The translations under genes and the position numbers were made by a program. Positions 1 to 8,343 of a stretch of 64,000 nt of DNA are shown one piece after another (the first letter of the stretch is position 1; each line of letters starts with the position of its first letter). The DNA comes from JABDIP01 sp965237625 (lineage in GTDB: Bacteria; Pseudomonadota; Alphaproteobacteria; DSM-16000; Inquilinaceae), in contig CBDEGD010000040.1 of assembly GCA_965237625.1 (NCBI GenBank), forward strand, positions 4,410-68,409, in the 5' to 3' direction. The notes beneath the pieces were generated by a model, which saw only the letters and a list, made by a program, of their open reading frames with translations, was not told the DNA's origin and ran no database searches.

Positions 1-992
1 GTGTTGCGCAGATTGACCCGCTCATTCGGGGCGCCCTTCATCAGCGCCCAGCCATGGCGGGCGACACGGGTCGGGTGTACGCAGTCGAAGGTGTCCATGC
101 CCAGCCGCACCCCGGCGAAGATGTCGCCGAAGCCGCCGATGCCCAGCAGATGCACCGGCCGGTCGGGGTGGATGTAGGGGGTGCAGTGCGAAACCACCTC
201 GTACATCTGGTCCTTATGGGCGCCCAGCGAGCCGCCGACGGCGGTGCCGAAAAACGCCCGGTCGGCGGTGTATTCCGTGCTCTCGCGGCGGAGGTCGGGA
301 TAGATGCCGCCCTGGATCACCCCATAGAGGGCCTGGCGGCCGTCATCGCCGCGGGTGAACTCTTCGATGCAGCGGTCACCCCAGCGATGGCTCATGGCCA
401 TCGACTTGGCGGTGTAATCGCGCTCCACATGGTAGGGCGTGCATTCGTCGAGCTGCACGATCAAATCGGCGCCCAGCTTGCGCTGGATATCGATCGAGCC
501 TTCCGGCGACAGGAACAGCTTGGCGCCGTCCAAATAGGAGCGGAACTCGGCCCCCTCTTCGGTAATCTTGGTCAGCGAGGGGGTCCGGCCGCCGGTTTCC
601 TCACCATTTCCACCAGCCGATTTCGGGTCGCGGTTGCGCCGGCCCTTGATCTCGTCGGCGACCCCGCCATGGCCCATTGAGAAGATCTGGAAGCCGCCGC
701 TATCGGTCAACATCGGCCCGTCCCAGCCCATGAATTTGTGCAGGCCGCCCAGCGCCGCCACCTTGTCGGCGCCCGGCTGGATCATCAGGTGGTAGGTGTT
801 TGCCAGGATGATAGCGGTGCCGGCCTCGCGCATCTGGTCCGGCAATACCCCTTTAATCGCCGCCTTGGTGCCGCAGAATATGAAATTCGGTGTGTCGATC
901 ACCCCGTGCGGGGTGGTCAGCCGGCCAACGCGGGCACGGGTCTCGGGATCGCGATGATCGACCTCAAACCGGAAATTTTCGTAGTCAGGCAT
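1..992 (-). CDS. tgt: Queuine tRNA-ribosyltransferase (partial, C-terminus beyond left edge)
   Basis: Exchanges guanine-34 for a queuosine precursor base in tRNAs with GUN anticodons. About 330 codons are present. The translation begins MPDYENFRFEVDH and carries the family motif LTDSGGFQIFS near residue 100 (catalytic Asp), and later GIGGFGDIFAGVR and GMDTFDCVHPTR with the second active-site Asp. The C-terminal zinc-binding region lies outside the window. The ATG at 992 is the only sensible start; it lies 3 bp outside a long inverted repeat, so the leader and any ribosome binding site fall inside the repeat arm. The next gene upstream is a queuosine-precursor transporter, which fits a shared pathway. 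Confidence 0.95.
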   Translation of the reverse strand, partial: MPDYENFRFEVDHRDPETRARVGRLTTPHGVIDTPNFIFCGTKAAIKGVLPDQMREAGTAIILANTYHLMIQPGADKVAALGGLHKFMGWDGPMLTDSGGFQIFSMGHGGVADEIKGRRNRDPKSAGGNGEETGGRTPSLTKITEEGAEFRSYLDGAKLFLSPEGSIDIQRKLGADLIVQLDECTPYHVERDYTAKSMAMSHRWGDRCIEEFTRGDDGRQALYGVIQGGIYPDLRRESTEYTADRAFFGTAVGGSLGAHKDQMYEVVSHCTPYIHPDRPVHLLGIGGFGDIFAGVRLGMDTFDCVHPTRVARHGWALMKGAPNERVNLRN

Positions 993-994
993 CG

Positions 995-1259
995 ATACCA
1001 AGGAACCTAGATATTGGCGGGTTTCATGGCGCGTATTGGCCCTTCCGGGCAGGCGCGGCGCGCGGCGCGATGCACCGCATCGGGCAAGCGTCGCAACGAA
1101 CCCGGAAGGGCCAATACGCGCCACCGAAGGCCGCACTGTCTCGCCCACCCACTGCGTTGCGGCTCGCTTGTGATCGACGCTACACCACAGCGCGAACCGC
1201 GCCTAATGGGTGGGCGAGACAGTGCGGTGAAACCAGCCAATATCTAGGTTCCTTGGTAT
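995..1259. repeat. Three-stem cruciform repeat, copy 1
   Basis: A 265-bp element bounded by near-perfect inverted arms (995-1026 and about 1228-1259; outer end ATACCAAGG...CCTTGGTAT). Inside are two further hairpins: about 1028-1119, whose stem carries TATTGGCCCTTCCGG, and about 1133-1226, whose stem carries CTGTCTCGCCCACCCA. The tip of the first hairpin (1048-1090) matches, in reverse complement, the tips in the copies at 21967 and 25224. The right arm encodes the last residues and stop codon of the transporter at 1244-2053; the left arm ends 3 bp from the tgt start codon. No reading frame inside looks like a protein. Confidence 0.9.
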
Positions 1260-2053
1260 TGTTCCGGCATCCGGAAGGTCTCCGGATGGATCGCGAACCG
1301 CGCCAGATAGAGGAACGGTGTGTCGAGCAGCGCGACCAGCACCCGCAGCACATAGGTGCCCAGGATGTAGGTGAAGATCAGCGGCTCCCAGCCCAGCGGC
1401 GTGGCCGCGAAGACGACCCAGGCCAACACGCTGAACACGATATTGTCGATCAGCCCGGACAGCATGGTCGAGGCGTTGTTGCGCAACCACAGATGCCGGC
1501 CCCGTGTCATCACGCCGACCAGACGGAACATCCAGATGTCGTGATACTGGCTGACCAGATAGGCAATCATGCCGGCGGCAAACAGCGCCGGCGCCGGGGT
1601 GAACAGGGTCGCCATGGCGTCGTGATTGCCCAGCGCCCAGGCCAGGCCGTCGCCCGCCTGATCGGGCGTCAGCGGGCGAAAGCCGAGCGTCGCCATCACC
1701 ATCAGGGTCCAGATCAGATAGCCGGCGAAACCGATCAGCACCGCGCGCCGGGCCACCCGGCGGCCGAAATGCTCGGTCAGGATGTCGGTGCACAGATATG
1801 TGGAGGCAAACAGGATGGTGCCCAGCGCCACTGGATCGGTCAGGAACGGCACCGAGAACTGCACCGGCTTCAAGACCTGCAGATTGGCGCCGATGATGGC
1901 CACGACCACATAGATATAGAGACCCGCCTCACCGAACAGGCGCAGCAACACCAGGATGGTCAGGAAGCAGCCGACCAGGAGCAGAAGCCACATCGCCTCC
2001 GGCGGCAGGGCGTTCATCCGGGCGATCAATTGGTCGGGCGACAGGCTCAGCAT
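1244..2053 (-). CDS. Queuosine precursor transporter, YhhQ/QPTR (VUT) family
   Basis: Integral membrane importer of the preQ0/preQ1 type (DUF165/YhhQ family), 269 residues with about six hydrophobic segments. Family-like stretches include FASTYLCTDILTEHFG (about residues 82-97) and LIDNIVFSVLAWVVFA in the C-terminal half. It sits upstream of tgt on the same strand, so salvage of the precursor and its insertion into tRNA are probably linked. The last codons (YQGT, stop TAG) lie inside the outer arm of the cruciform repeat, so the native C-terminus may have been replaced by repeat sequence. Substrate preference cannot be read from sequence. Confidence 0.85.
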   Translation of the reverse strand: MLSLSPDQLIARMNALPPEAMWLLLLVGCFLTILVLLRLFGEAGLYIYVVVAIIGANLQVLKPVQFSVPFLTDPVALGTILFASTYLCTDILTEHFGRRVARRAVLIGFAGYLIWTLMVMATLGFRPLTPDQAGDGLAWALGNHDAMATLFTPAPALFAAGMIAYLVSQYHDIWMFRLVGVMTRGRHLWLRNNASTMLSGLIDNIVFSVLAWVVFAATPLGWEPLIFTYILGTYVLRVLVALLDTPFLYLARFAIHPETFRMPEQYQGT

Positions 2054-2105
2054 GGCGATGGGTCCCGAAATCCGTTCAGCGAATGGTCAGCGAGATGCGG
2101 CCGAA

Positions 2106-2136
2106 AAATGCAAAAAAGCCCGCGCCGGGCGCGGGC
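2106..2136 (-). terminator. Rho-independent terminator after rpmB
   Basis: On the minus strand a GC-only hairpin (GCCCGCG paired with CGCGGGC, 2118-2136) is followed by a run of six T and then a second T-rich patch. It begins 26 bp after the rpmB stop codon and separates rpmB from the transporter gene. Confidence 0.85.
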
Positions 2137-2161
2137 CTTCCCTCGGCGCTTGGGCCGGTGA

Positions 2162-2458
2162 TTAAGCAGCGGCGGCTTCCGCCTTCGCCTTCTCGATCCG
2201 GCGCTTCAGCCGGCGCAGCTCGGTCGGCAGATCCGCCGCCTTGGTGCTCATCAGAAACGCGTCCAGCCCGCCGCGATGCTCCACGGTGCGGATCGCCGCG
2301 ACCGACACTTTCACGCGCACGGCCTCACCAAGCGTCTCCGACAACAGGGTCGTCATCTGAATGTTCGGCAGATAGCGCCGACGCGACTTGATGTTGGAGT
2401 GGCTGACATTGTTGCCGGTCAAGACGCCCTTGCCGGTCAACGCACACCGTCGTGCCAT
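2162..2458 (-). CDS. rpmB: 50S ribosomal protein L28
   Basis: Structural protein of the large ribosomal subunit, 98 residues. The N-terminus MARRCALTGKGVLTGNNVSH and the following SRRRYLPN are typical of the alphaproteobacterial L28 type, and the Lys/Ala-rich C-terminal tail is usual for that clade. The gene is monocistronic: a strong terminator follows and a repeat-rich gap of about 460 bp precedes it. Confidence 0.97.
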   Translation of the reverse strand: MARRCALTGKGVLTGNNVSHSNIKSRRRYLPNIQMTTLLSETLGEAVRVKVSVAAIRTVEHRGGLDAFLMSTKAADLPTELRRLKRRIEKAKAEAAAA

Positions 2459-2922
2459 CGGTCGATCCTCGAAAAGCCCAAATCGAAAACCCGCCGGACA
2501 GCCTTCCGCCCGACGGACGCGGTGGTATAGGCGAGCGGTCGGCCAAGGTCAAGCCATACCGCCGGGCAAATGTCAGGGTCGGCCAGTACCGAGCAGGCGC
2601 TATCGGCTTGGTGGCTCGGGACCGCGCCCATCAATGGGCAGAGGGCGAAAGAATTCAAAGCACCGACGGCAAAACTTAATGATTTCAATTATATGCGATT
2701 TATTCCCAACCATTGTTGTCATTCCCGCGAAGGCGGGAATCCAGGGTCCCTTGACCGTGCCACCGCCACCAACGGGAATTCTGGATTCCCGCCTTCGCGG
2801 GAATGACAACAATGGTTGGGGCTGGTCAGAAGGAGCGAGAGCCTTCTTGTTCCTCCGTGCTTCTTTCGTCACCTTGACTCATACGGCCGACCACCATCCT
2901 AAGGCCATCCGTGACGGACCGC
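2459..2922. other. Intergenic region holding a palindromic repeat
   Basis: No convincing gene. The right half is taken up by the palindrome at 2704-2820. The short frames crossing it merely translate the repeat. The rpmB promoter should lie in 2460-2700, but no clear -35/-10 pair was identified. Confidence 0.7.
2704..2820. repeat. Intergenic palindromic repeat, GTCATTCCCGCG family
   Basis: Inverted arms reading CCCAACCATTGTTGTCATTC and its complement enclose inner hairpins with CCCGCGAAGGCGGG and its mirror. The same core (GTCATTCCCGCG...CGCGGGAATGAC) recurs at 45767, 57732 and, degraded, at 59786. This type of dispersed palindrome is common in alphaproteobacteria. Confidence 0.9.
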
Positions 2923-3285
2923 CTAGGACCCGTCCCGACTCTTGCCCAGCGCCTTGCTCTCCCGCTTCAGCGGCCGGCTGACCGGGCAGACATCCTGGAC
3001 GAAGCCGTTGAGCGTGTTGACCAGGCTGTCCTCGACCAGACGGTAATGGACGTACTGGCCGCGCTTTTCGCTGGCGATCAGTCCGGCGGTTTCCAGGACG
3101 CTGAGATGCTGGGATACCGACGGCTTCGACATCTCGAAGCGCGAGGCGATCTCCCCCGCGGTCAGCGAGGAATGGGACAGATAGGCCAGGATCTTGCGCC
3201 GGACCTGCGACGACAGTGCTTGGAAGATCCGTTGCGCCCGGGCGTTCTCGGCTCCCGACCCTTCCTCCAACTCATCGATACTCAT
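2923..3285 (-). CDS. ArsR/SmtB-family transcriptional regulator
   Basis: Small winged-helix repressor, 120 residues. The helix-turn-helix is TAGEIASRFEMSKPSVSQHL (about residues 42-61), followed by the wing region GLIASEKRGQYVHYRL. The metal-site ELCVCDL motif in helix alpha-3 is absent and only one Cys exists (DVCP), so it probably senses something other than a thiophilic metal, like SdpR/BigR-type members. It is divergent from the desaturase pair and separated by an AT-rich region with repeated TAATTAG boxes, so it most likely represses those genes and itself. Confidence 0.85.
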   Translation of the reverse strand: MSIDELEEGSGAENARAQRIFQALSSQVRRKILAYLSHSSLTAGEIASRFEMSKPSVSQHLSVLETAGLIASEKRGQYVHYRLVEDSLVNTLNGFVQDVCPVSRPLKRESKALGKSRDGS

Positions 3286-3299
3286 CCGATACCCGACCC

Positions 3300-3375
3300 A
3301 GTAATTTAGTAATTGCCTAATTAGCTAATTCATGAGAGATTGATAATTAGGATATTCGCTAATTAGTGAATTAAC
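3300..3375. promoter_or_regulatory. AT-rich divergent operator region with three TAATTAG boxes
   Basis: Between the ArsR gene and the desaturases, TAATTAG occurs at 3318-3324, 3344-3350 and 3360-3366, the first within the perfect palindrome AATTAGCTAATT (3319-3330). The stretch is far more AT-rich than its surroundings. ArsR-family repressors of the BigR/SdpR type bind AT-rich dyads of this kind, so these are likely operators for both directions. Confidence 0.65.
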
Positions 3376-3444
3376 AGCACCGGCGCAAGGGCTAATTGTT
3401 AGAAATATCCTGCGACGGTCGCGAATCGGGCAAGGAGACGGGCG

Positions 3445-4407
3445 ATGAGTTGTTTCTCGACCTACCGGATGATCGCCGACGAGCAGAGCAGCGCCGTCGA
3501 CGGCAGAATCGCCTGGTCGCCGGCCAAATCCCTCTGGATATCGGCGATGACTGCCCTGGCTCTGGTCTTCGGGCCGGTCACCGCCAGTTGGGACGCCGTC
3601 ACCCTGTTCCTGTTCACGACGGGCGTGACACTTTGGGCCGGCCATTCGGTGGGCATGCACCGGCTGATCGTCCATCGCAGCTTCTCCGCGCCGGTCTGGG
3701 TTGCCCATATCCTGGTCTATCTGGGCACATTGGTCGGCATGGCCGGGCCGTTCGGCATGATCCGCATCCACGACACCCGCGACTGGGCCCAGCGGCAATC
3801 GTCCTGCCACGATCTGTTCGCCCACCGCTATGGGTTCCTGAAAGACGCATTCCTGCAGATGCATTGCGCGCTGCACCTCAATCGCCCGCCGACATTTGTC
3901 ATCGAACCCAGGATCCGAAACGACCGTTTCTATCGGTTCCTCGAGCGCAGCTGGATGCTGCAGCAACTGCCCTGGGCGCTGCTGTTCTATGCAATCGGCG
4001 GATGGAGCTGGGTGATCTGGGGCGTGCCGGTGCGCATCGCCGTGTCGTTGACCGGCCATTGGCTCGTGGTCCGCTTCACCCATCAGGGCACCGATCAGCC
4101 CTGGCGCGTCAATGGCGCCGCCGTGCAAGGCGTCAATATCGGGCCGCTGAGCCTGATCACATTCGGTGAAAGCTGGCACTGCAACCATCACGCCTATCCG
4201 GAATCGGCCCGGATGGGAATCGAACCGGGGCAGATCGACTTGGGATGGTGGCTGATCCGGGTACTGCAATCGCTGGGGTTGGCAAACAACGTGATACAGC
4301 CGGACGACCTCGCGGAGCGTCCGGAGCTGACGCGTACAGCCGATCAGCCTGAGGGAACCGGCCATCGACAGCCACCGCCGGGTTTGGCGGGCGGAGTATC
4401 GCGATGA
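3445..4407 (+). CDS. Fatty-acid desaturase-like membrane di-iron protein, copy 1
   Basis: Membrane desaturase/hydroxylase family, 320 residues. The first histidine box H67SVGMH72 followed by HRSF and the third box H245CNHH249 are clear, with hydrophobic segments around residues 32-66, 85-105 and 173-205. The second box normally reads HRxHH but here is HDTRDWAQRQ (from H109), followed by CHDLFAHR (122-128). The same replacement occurs in the neighbouring copy, so it is not a random loss. The product is therefore a divergent acyl desaturase or related oxygenase. The last four bases overlap the start of the second copy. Confidence 0.75.
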   Translation: MSCFSTYRMIADEQSSAVDGRIAWSPAKSLWISAMTALALVFGPVTASWDAVTLFLFTTGVTLWAGHSVGMHRLIVHRSFSAPVWVAHILVYLGTLVGMAGPFGMIRIHDTRDWAQRQSSCHDLFAHRYGFLKDAFLQMHCALHLNRPPTFVIEPRIRNDRFYRFLERSWMLQQLPWALLFYAIGGWSWVIWGVPVRIAVSLTGHWLVVRFTHQGTDQPWRVNGAAVQGVNIGPLSLITFGESWHCNHHAYPESARMGIEPGQIDLGWWLIRVLQSLGLANNVIQPDDLAERPELTRTADQPEGTGHRQPPPGLAGGVSR

Positions 4408-5330
4408 CCTGCCTTTCCACGCCGCGCATGGTTGCCGCCGCCGACAGCGATGTGGTCGACGGCACCGTCCGTTGGTCGCCCGCCAAGTCGCTCTGGACCC
4501 TGGCGATGACCGCGATCGCCCTGGTATTCGGCCCCCTCACCATCAGCTGGGATGCCTTGGCCCTGTTCGCTGTGACCAGCGCCGTCACCCTCTGCGCCGG
4601 GCATTCCGTCGGCATGCACCGGCTGCTGATCCACCGCAGTTTCAAGACCCCTCTATGGATCGAGCACGTACTTGTCTATCTCGGCACCCTGGTCGGCATG
4701 GCCGGCCCGTTCGGCATGATCGCCGCCCACGACATCCGCGACTGGGCCCAGCGGCAGCAAAGGTGTCACGATCTGTATGCCCACCGGCGCTGGTTTCCGA
4801 TCGATGCCTGGTGGCAGATACATTGCGTCGTGCGTCTCGACAGGCCACCCAAATTCGTCATTGAGCCACGTGTGCTGAAAGACCGCTTCTATCGGTTCCT
4901 GGAACACAGCTGGATGCTGCAGCAGGCGCCCTGGGCGTTGGCCTTCTATGCGCTTGGCGGATGGAGCTGGCTGATCTGGGGTGTGCCGGTGCGCATCGCA
5001 GTCTCGCTGACCGGGCATTGGCTGGTCGGCCATTTGGCGCATCGCCGGGGGCATCAGGGGTGGCGCATCGATGGCGTGGCGGTGCAGGGCTACAACATCC
5101 GCAATATCGGGCTGATCACATTCGGCGAAAGTTGGCATGGCAATCACCACGCCTTTCCGGATTCCGCCCGTCTCGGCACCGAGCCCGGCCAACTCGACCC
5201 CGGATGGTGGCTGATCCGCACATTGGAGTTCCTGCATCTGGCCGGCGATCTGAAACAGCCAGCCGACCTCGCGCCGCGTGCCGGCCTACAGCGGGTGGAC
5301 CCTGAATTCGGCCACCCGAGACCGGCGTGA
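4404..5330 (+). CDS. Fatty-acid desaturase-like membrane di-iron protein, copy 2
   Basis: Tandem paralogue of the preceding gene, 308 residues, starting in an ATGA overlap and so translationally coupled. It keeps HSVGMH, the unusual HDIRDWAQRQ plus CHDLYAHR segment and the terminal GESWHGNHHAFP box. The N-terminal 30 residues (…VDG..RWSPAKSLW) and the WGVPVRIAVSLTGHWLV segment are nearly identical in the two copies, while the C-terminal tails differ. Two related enzymes under one ArsR-type regulator suggest a pair with different acyl or positional specificity. Confidence 0.75.
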   Translation: MTCLSTPRMVAAADSDVVDGTVRWSPAKSLWTLAMTAIALVFGPLTISWDALALFAVTSAVTLCAGHSVGMHRLLIHRSFKTPLWIEHVLVYLGTLVGMAGPFGMIAAHDIRDWAQRQQRCHDLYAHRRWFPIDAWWQIHCVVRLDRPPKFVIEPRVLKDRFYRFLEHSWMLQQAPWALAFYALGGWSWLIWGVPVRIAVSLTGHWLVGHLAHRRGHQGWRIDGVAVQGYNIRNIGLITFGESWHGNHHAFPDSARLGTEPGQLDPGWWLIRTLEFLHLAGDLKQPADLAPRAGLQRVDPEFGHPRPA

Positions 5331-5331
5331 T

Positions 5332-6843
5332 TCAGCTCCGGTCGATATCCGACAGGCGGTGCATGGCGTCCCGCGTCGCCGGGTAGAGCTGGCTGAAAAC
5401 CCTATACATCTTGTCGTAACGCTCCAAATCCTCGCGCACCGGACTGACCGTTTCTTCGGCCCGTACCCAACCCGCGGCCAAATTCTCCGGCCGGGCGGCC
5501 GACAAACCGGCCATGGCCAGGATGGCCGCACCAAAGGCGGAGGCGTCGGGCGTTTCCACCGGCGCAATCGGGCGCCCCAGCACCGAGGACAGGATCTCCG
5601 GCCACAGCCCGCCGCGACTGCCGCCGCCGGCGATCCGGACATCCCCGGCAGGCATGCCCAATGCCTCAGCCTGTTCGACCAACTGCCGCAATGCGAAACT
5701 TACGCCCTCGAACACCGCTCGCGCCAGATGCCGGCGGTCGTGCCGGGCGGTCAGGCCGAACCACGCGCCACGCGCCTGCGGGTCGTTATGCGGTGCCCGC
5801 TCGCCGGTTAGGTAGGGCAGGAAGACCAGCCCCTCGGCGCCGGGGGAGATTTCCCTCGCACCGCCCAGGATGTCGGCATATCCATCGGCGGACCCGTCGA
5901 TACCGGCCCCGGGTTCGGCGGCAATCCGGTCCCGGAACCACTGGACCGCACCACCGGCCGACAACACGCCGCCCATCATCTGCCAAGTATCGGGCATCGC
6001 ATGGCAAAAGCTATGAAAGGCGCCCGATGGATCGATCGCGGGCCCCTTACTCGCCGCCGAAACCACCGCCGAGGTCCCGAGAACGATCGCCAGGGAGCCA
6101 GGCTCCACCACACCGCAGCCGATCGCCGCGGCGGCCTGGTCGGATGCCCCCATGATGACGGGAATGCCTGCCGGTAGTCCGGTCTGCGCCGCTGAGGCAT
6201 CGTCGATCCGGCCGGCGGTTGTCGCCGAGCCAACGACCGGCGGCATCCAGCCGGCCGGGACCCCAAGCGCTTCGAGCGTTTCAGCCGACCAGCGGCCGTT
6301 CCGCACATCGAAAAGGTTGGTGCCGGAGGCATCGCTGGGATCGGTGCCGATCACGCCGGTCAGGCGGAACCGGATGAAGTCCTTGGGCAGCAGCACCTTG
6401 TCGATCCGATCGAAAAGGTCCGGTTGATGCCGGCGCATCCACAGGATCTTGCTGGCGGTGAAGGCCGTACGCGGCGGATTGCCGGTCCACTCGGCAATAC
6501 GCCCATCGGTCAGCCGCTCGATTTCGTCGCATTCGGAAATGGAGCGCTGGTCGTTCCACAGGATCGCCGGAGCCAGAACGGCCTCGTCGCCGCCGAGCAC
6601 GACCGGCGCATGCATCTGGCCGGAGAGGCCAATCACATCGGGACGCGGCCCGGCTTCCGCCAATTCGCACGCAGCCTCGATCAACGCCTGCCACCAGGTA
6701 TCCGGGTCCTGTTCGGACCAGCCGGCGTGCGGATACCGCGTCGCATAGGGCCGCGATGCCCGCGCCGCGATGCGTCCGTCCGCATCGACCAGCACCGCCT
6801 TCAGGCCGGACGTGCCGAAATCGAACCCGATGGCGTGATGCAC
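5332..6843 (-). CDS. xylB: Xylulokinase (FGGY family)
   Basis: Phosphorylates D-xylulose to xylulose 5-phosphate for the pentose phosphate pathway; 503 residues from the GTG at 6843. Evidence includes the N-terminal phosphate motif IGFDFGTSGLKAVLVD, SGQMHAPVVL near residue 80, GASDQAAAAIGCG in mid-protein and the C-terminal AGGGSRGGLWPEI adenosine motif. The GTG was chosen because GGGAGG lies about 8 bases upstream; an ATG 19 codons earlier has no such site. It is divergent from the SorC regulator of the polyol operon, whose arabinitol/mannitol-type dehydrogenase would supply xylulose or fructose. Confidence 0.92.
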   Translation of the reverse strand: MHHAIGFDFGTSGLKAVLVDADGRIAARASRPYATRYPHAGWSEQDPDTWWQALIEAACELAEAGPRPDVIGLSGQMHAPVVLGGDEAVLAPAILWNDQRSISECDEIERLTDGRIAEWTGNPPRTAFTASKILWMRRHQPDLFDRIDKVLLPKDFIRFRLTGVIGTDPSDASGTNLFDVRNGRWSAETLEALGVPAGWMPPVVGSATTAGRIDDASAAQTGLPAGIPVIMGASDQAAAAIGCGVVEPGSLAIVLGTSAVVSAASKGPAIDPSGAFHSFCHAMPDTWQMMGGVLSAGGAVQWFRDRIAAEPGAGIDGSADGYADILGGAREISPGAEGLVFLPYLTGERAPHNDPQARGAWFGLTARHDRRHLARAVFEGVSFALRQLVEQAEALGMPAGDVRIAGGGSRGGLWPEILSSVLGRPIAPVETPDASAFGAAILAMAGLSAARPENLAAGWVRAEETVSPVREDLERYDKMYRVFSQLYPATRDAMHRLSDIDRS

Positions 6844-7059
6844 AGGCGTCGCCTCCCGACCGGCCGTTCTTCTTCGGGCCGTATTCCTGTCTTGCTGCAA
6901 CCGCCTGACGCGGGTAGAGAGCGGCCCAGGCGCTCAGTCTATCACCCCCGCCGGATAAGTCCGAAATGGTGCGGCGGCACCGGCGGCACTTTGGCTGTCG
7001 CAATGCCAATATTGCTCGCCCCTCCGCGACAGGCTACGGTTGGCAACTGCGCATACCTT

Positions 7060-7071
7060 GGGCAAATGCTC
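7060..7071. promoter_or_regulatory. Probable SorC operator upstream of its own gene
   Basis: GGGCAAATGCTC, 36 bp before the regulator start, differs at two positions from the perfect palindrome GAGCAATTGCTC that overlaps the start region of the transporter operon at 8356-8367. A shared site of this kind suggests autoregulation, and possibly control of xylB on the other side. Confidence 0.6.
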
Positions 7072-7106
7072 AACATGGGTATGGATTTGGACAGGAAATC
7101 GGTCGG

Positions 7107-8069
7107 GTGAACAGAAACGTCTCGGACAAGCAGGAACGGCGGCTCGACCTCGCGGCGCGCGCCGCCTGGCTTTACTACATCGCCAAAAATACCCAGGACG
7201 AGATCGCGGCAAAGCTGAACGTCTCGCGCCAGGGAGCACAGCGGCTGGTGTCTCTCGCCACCGAAGAGGGCCTGATCAAGTTCCGCCTGGACCATCCGAT
7301 CGCCGGCTGTGTGGCATTGACCGAGCAGTTGCGGGACCGGTTCTCGCTGGAATATTGCCATGTGGTGCCCAGCGACCTGGCCGGCGGCGACAGCGCCGAG
7401 GGGCTGGCGGCGGCCGCCGCCGAACAGTTGGAACGCTACTTCAATCAGAAAGAGCCGATCATCATGGCATTCGGCACCGGTCGCGCCCTGCGCGAGGCGG
7501 TCCGGCAGGTCTCTGCCTTGTCGCGGCCCCAGCACAAGGTGGTGTCCCTGGTCGGCAACATGACCCGCGACGGCCAGGCGAGCCCCTATGATGTGGTTAT
7601 GCGCCTTGCTGAACGCGTCGGCGCCCAGTGCTTCCCGATGCCGACCCCGGTTATCGCCGAAAGCGTCGACGATTGCCGCCTGCTGAGATCCCAGCGCGCC
7701 TATCTGTCGGTCGCCGCCCTGGTCGCGGAAGCGACGGTTGCCTTTGTCGGGGTCGGCGTGATCGGGCCCGGCTGCCCGATGCACAAGGACGGTTTCATCA
7801 CCGATACCGAACTGGGCGATCTGACGGCGCGTGGCGCGGTCGGCGAGATTGTCGGCTGGGCGTATGATGGTGACGGAAGGCCGCTCGACAGCTCGACCAA
7901 TGCGCGGCTGACGGCGATCCCTCTCGACGCCGCGCCCGGACGGCTGACCATCGCCGTCGCCGGCGGTGCGGCAAAGGCGCCGGCCATCGGCGCGGCCCTG
8001 CGCGGTGGCTTGATATCGGGCTTGCTGACCGATGAGATCGCCGCCCGCGCCGTTCTGGACGGCGCCTGA
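7107..8069 (+). CDS. SorC/DeoR-type sugar-binding transcriptional regulator
   Basis: 320 residues from a GTG start. An N-terminal helix-turn-helix (AAWLYYIAKNTQDEIAAKL, LNVSRQGAQRLVSLA, residues 15-50) is followed by the SorC effector domain with motifs such as GTGRALREAV and FVGVGVIGPGCP. The domain binds phosphorylated sugars or polyols. The gene lies directly before the polyol ABC operon and faces xylB, and matching palindromes lie upstream of both this gene and the operon. Expected role: repressor or activator of polyol uptake and oxidation. Whether it acts negatively cannot be told from sequence. Confidence 0.88.
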   Translation: MNRNVSDKQERRLDLAARAAWLYYIAKNTQDEIAAKLNVSRQGAQRLVSLATEEGLIKFRLDHPIAGCVALTEQLRDRFSLEYCHVVPSDLAGGDSAEGLAAAAAEQLERYFNQKEPIIMAFGTGRALREAVRQVSALSRPQHKVVSLVGNMTRDGQASPYDVVMRLAERVGAQCFPMPTPVIAESVDDCRLLRSQRAYLSVAALVAEATVAFVGVGVIGPGCPMHKDGFITDTELGDLTARGAVGEIVGWAYDGDGRPLDSSTNARLTAIPLDAAPGRLTIAVAGGAAKAPAIGAALRGGLISGLLTDEIAARAVLDGA

Positions 8070-8314
8070 TCCCTGATTCCTGCGGGTTTACGCCCGCATC
8101 CTTACTTGCAACTCCCTTCCCTGCGTCGTGCCCGGACTTGATCCGGGCACCCATTGTGCCGTTTGGGCCGGCCCTATTCTCTGAGAGGAAAACTGGCCAT
8201 CAGTTTCCCCCGTAATGTCCTGGCCCGTGACGATGGAAGAATGGGTGCCCGGATCAAGTTCGGGCACAACGTGGATTGAGGAGGCCAATTTCGGCCGGAA
8301 TCCCGAGAAAATCA
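8070..8314. other. Intergenic region with a palindromic repeat
   Basis: Nothing gene-like. Inverted copies of TGCCCGGACTTGATCCGGGCA lie at about 8124-8155 and 8240-8271, belonging to the same dispersed family as the arrays at 56052-56267. Confidence 0.75.
8124..8271. repeat. Intergenic palindromic repeat, CCCGGACTTGATCCGGG family
   Basis: Left arm CGTCGTGCCCGGACTTGATC and right arm GATCAAGTTCGGGCACAACG pair over about 30 bp, each arm being itself a short hairpin. A related element with GTCCCCGGACTTGATCC is at 56052-56267. Confidence 0.85.
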
Positions 8315-8342
8315 TTGACAGTTGATTAACCGAAAGTAATAA
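8315..8342 (+). promoter_or_regulatory. Sigma-70 promoter of the polyol ABC operon
   Basis: TTGACA at 8315-8320 and TAATAA at 8337-8342 with a 16-bp spacer; transcription should begin near 8349. The SorC-type palindromes at 8344-8367 cover that start point, the arrangement expected for repression. Confidence 0.7.
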
Positions 8343-8343
8343 A

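Noticed and set aside
890..2161. 423-codon frame on the plus strand opposite the queuosine transporter
   Set aside because: It is antisense to a well-supported membrane protein gene and composed of Gln/His/Arg-rich sequence typical of a shadow frame in GC-rich DNA.
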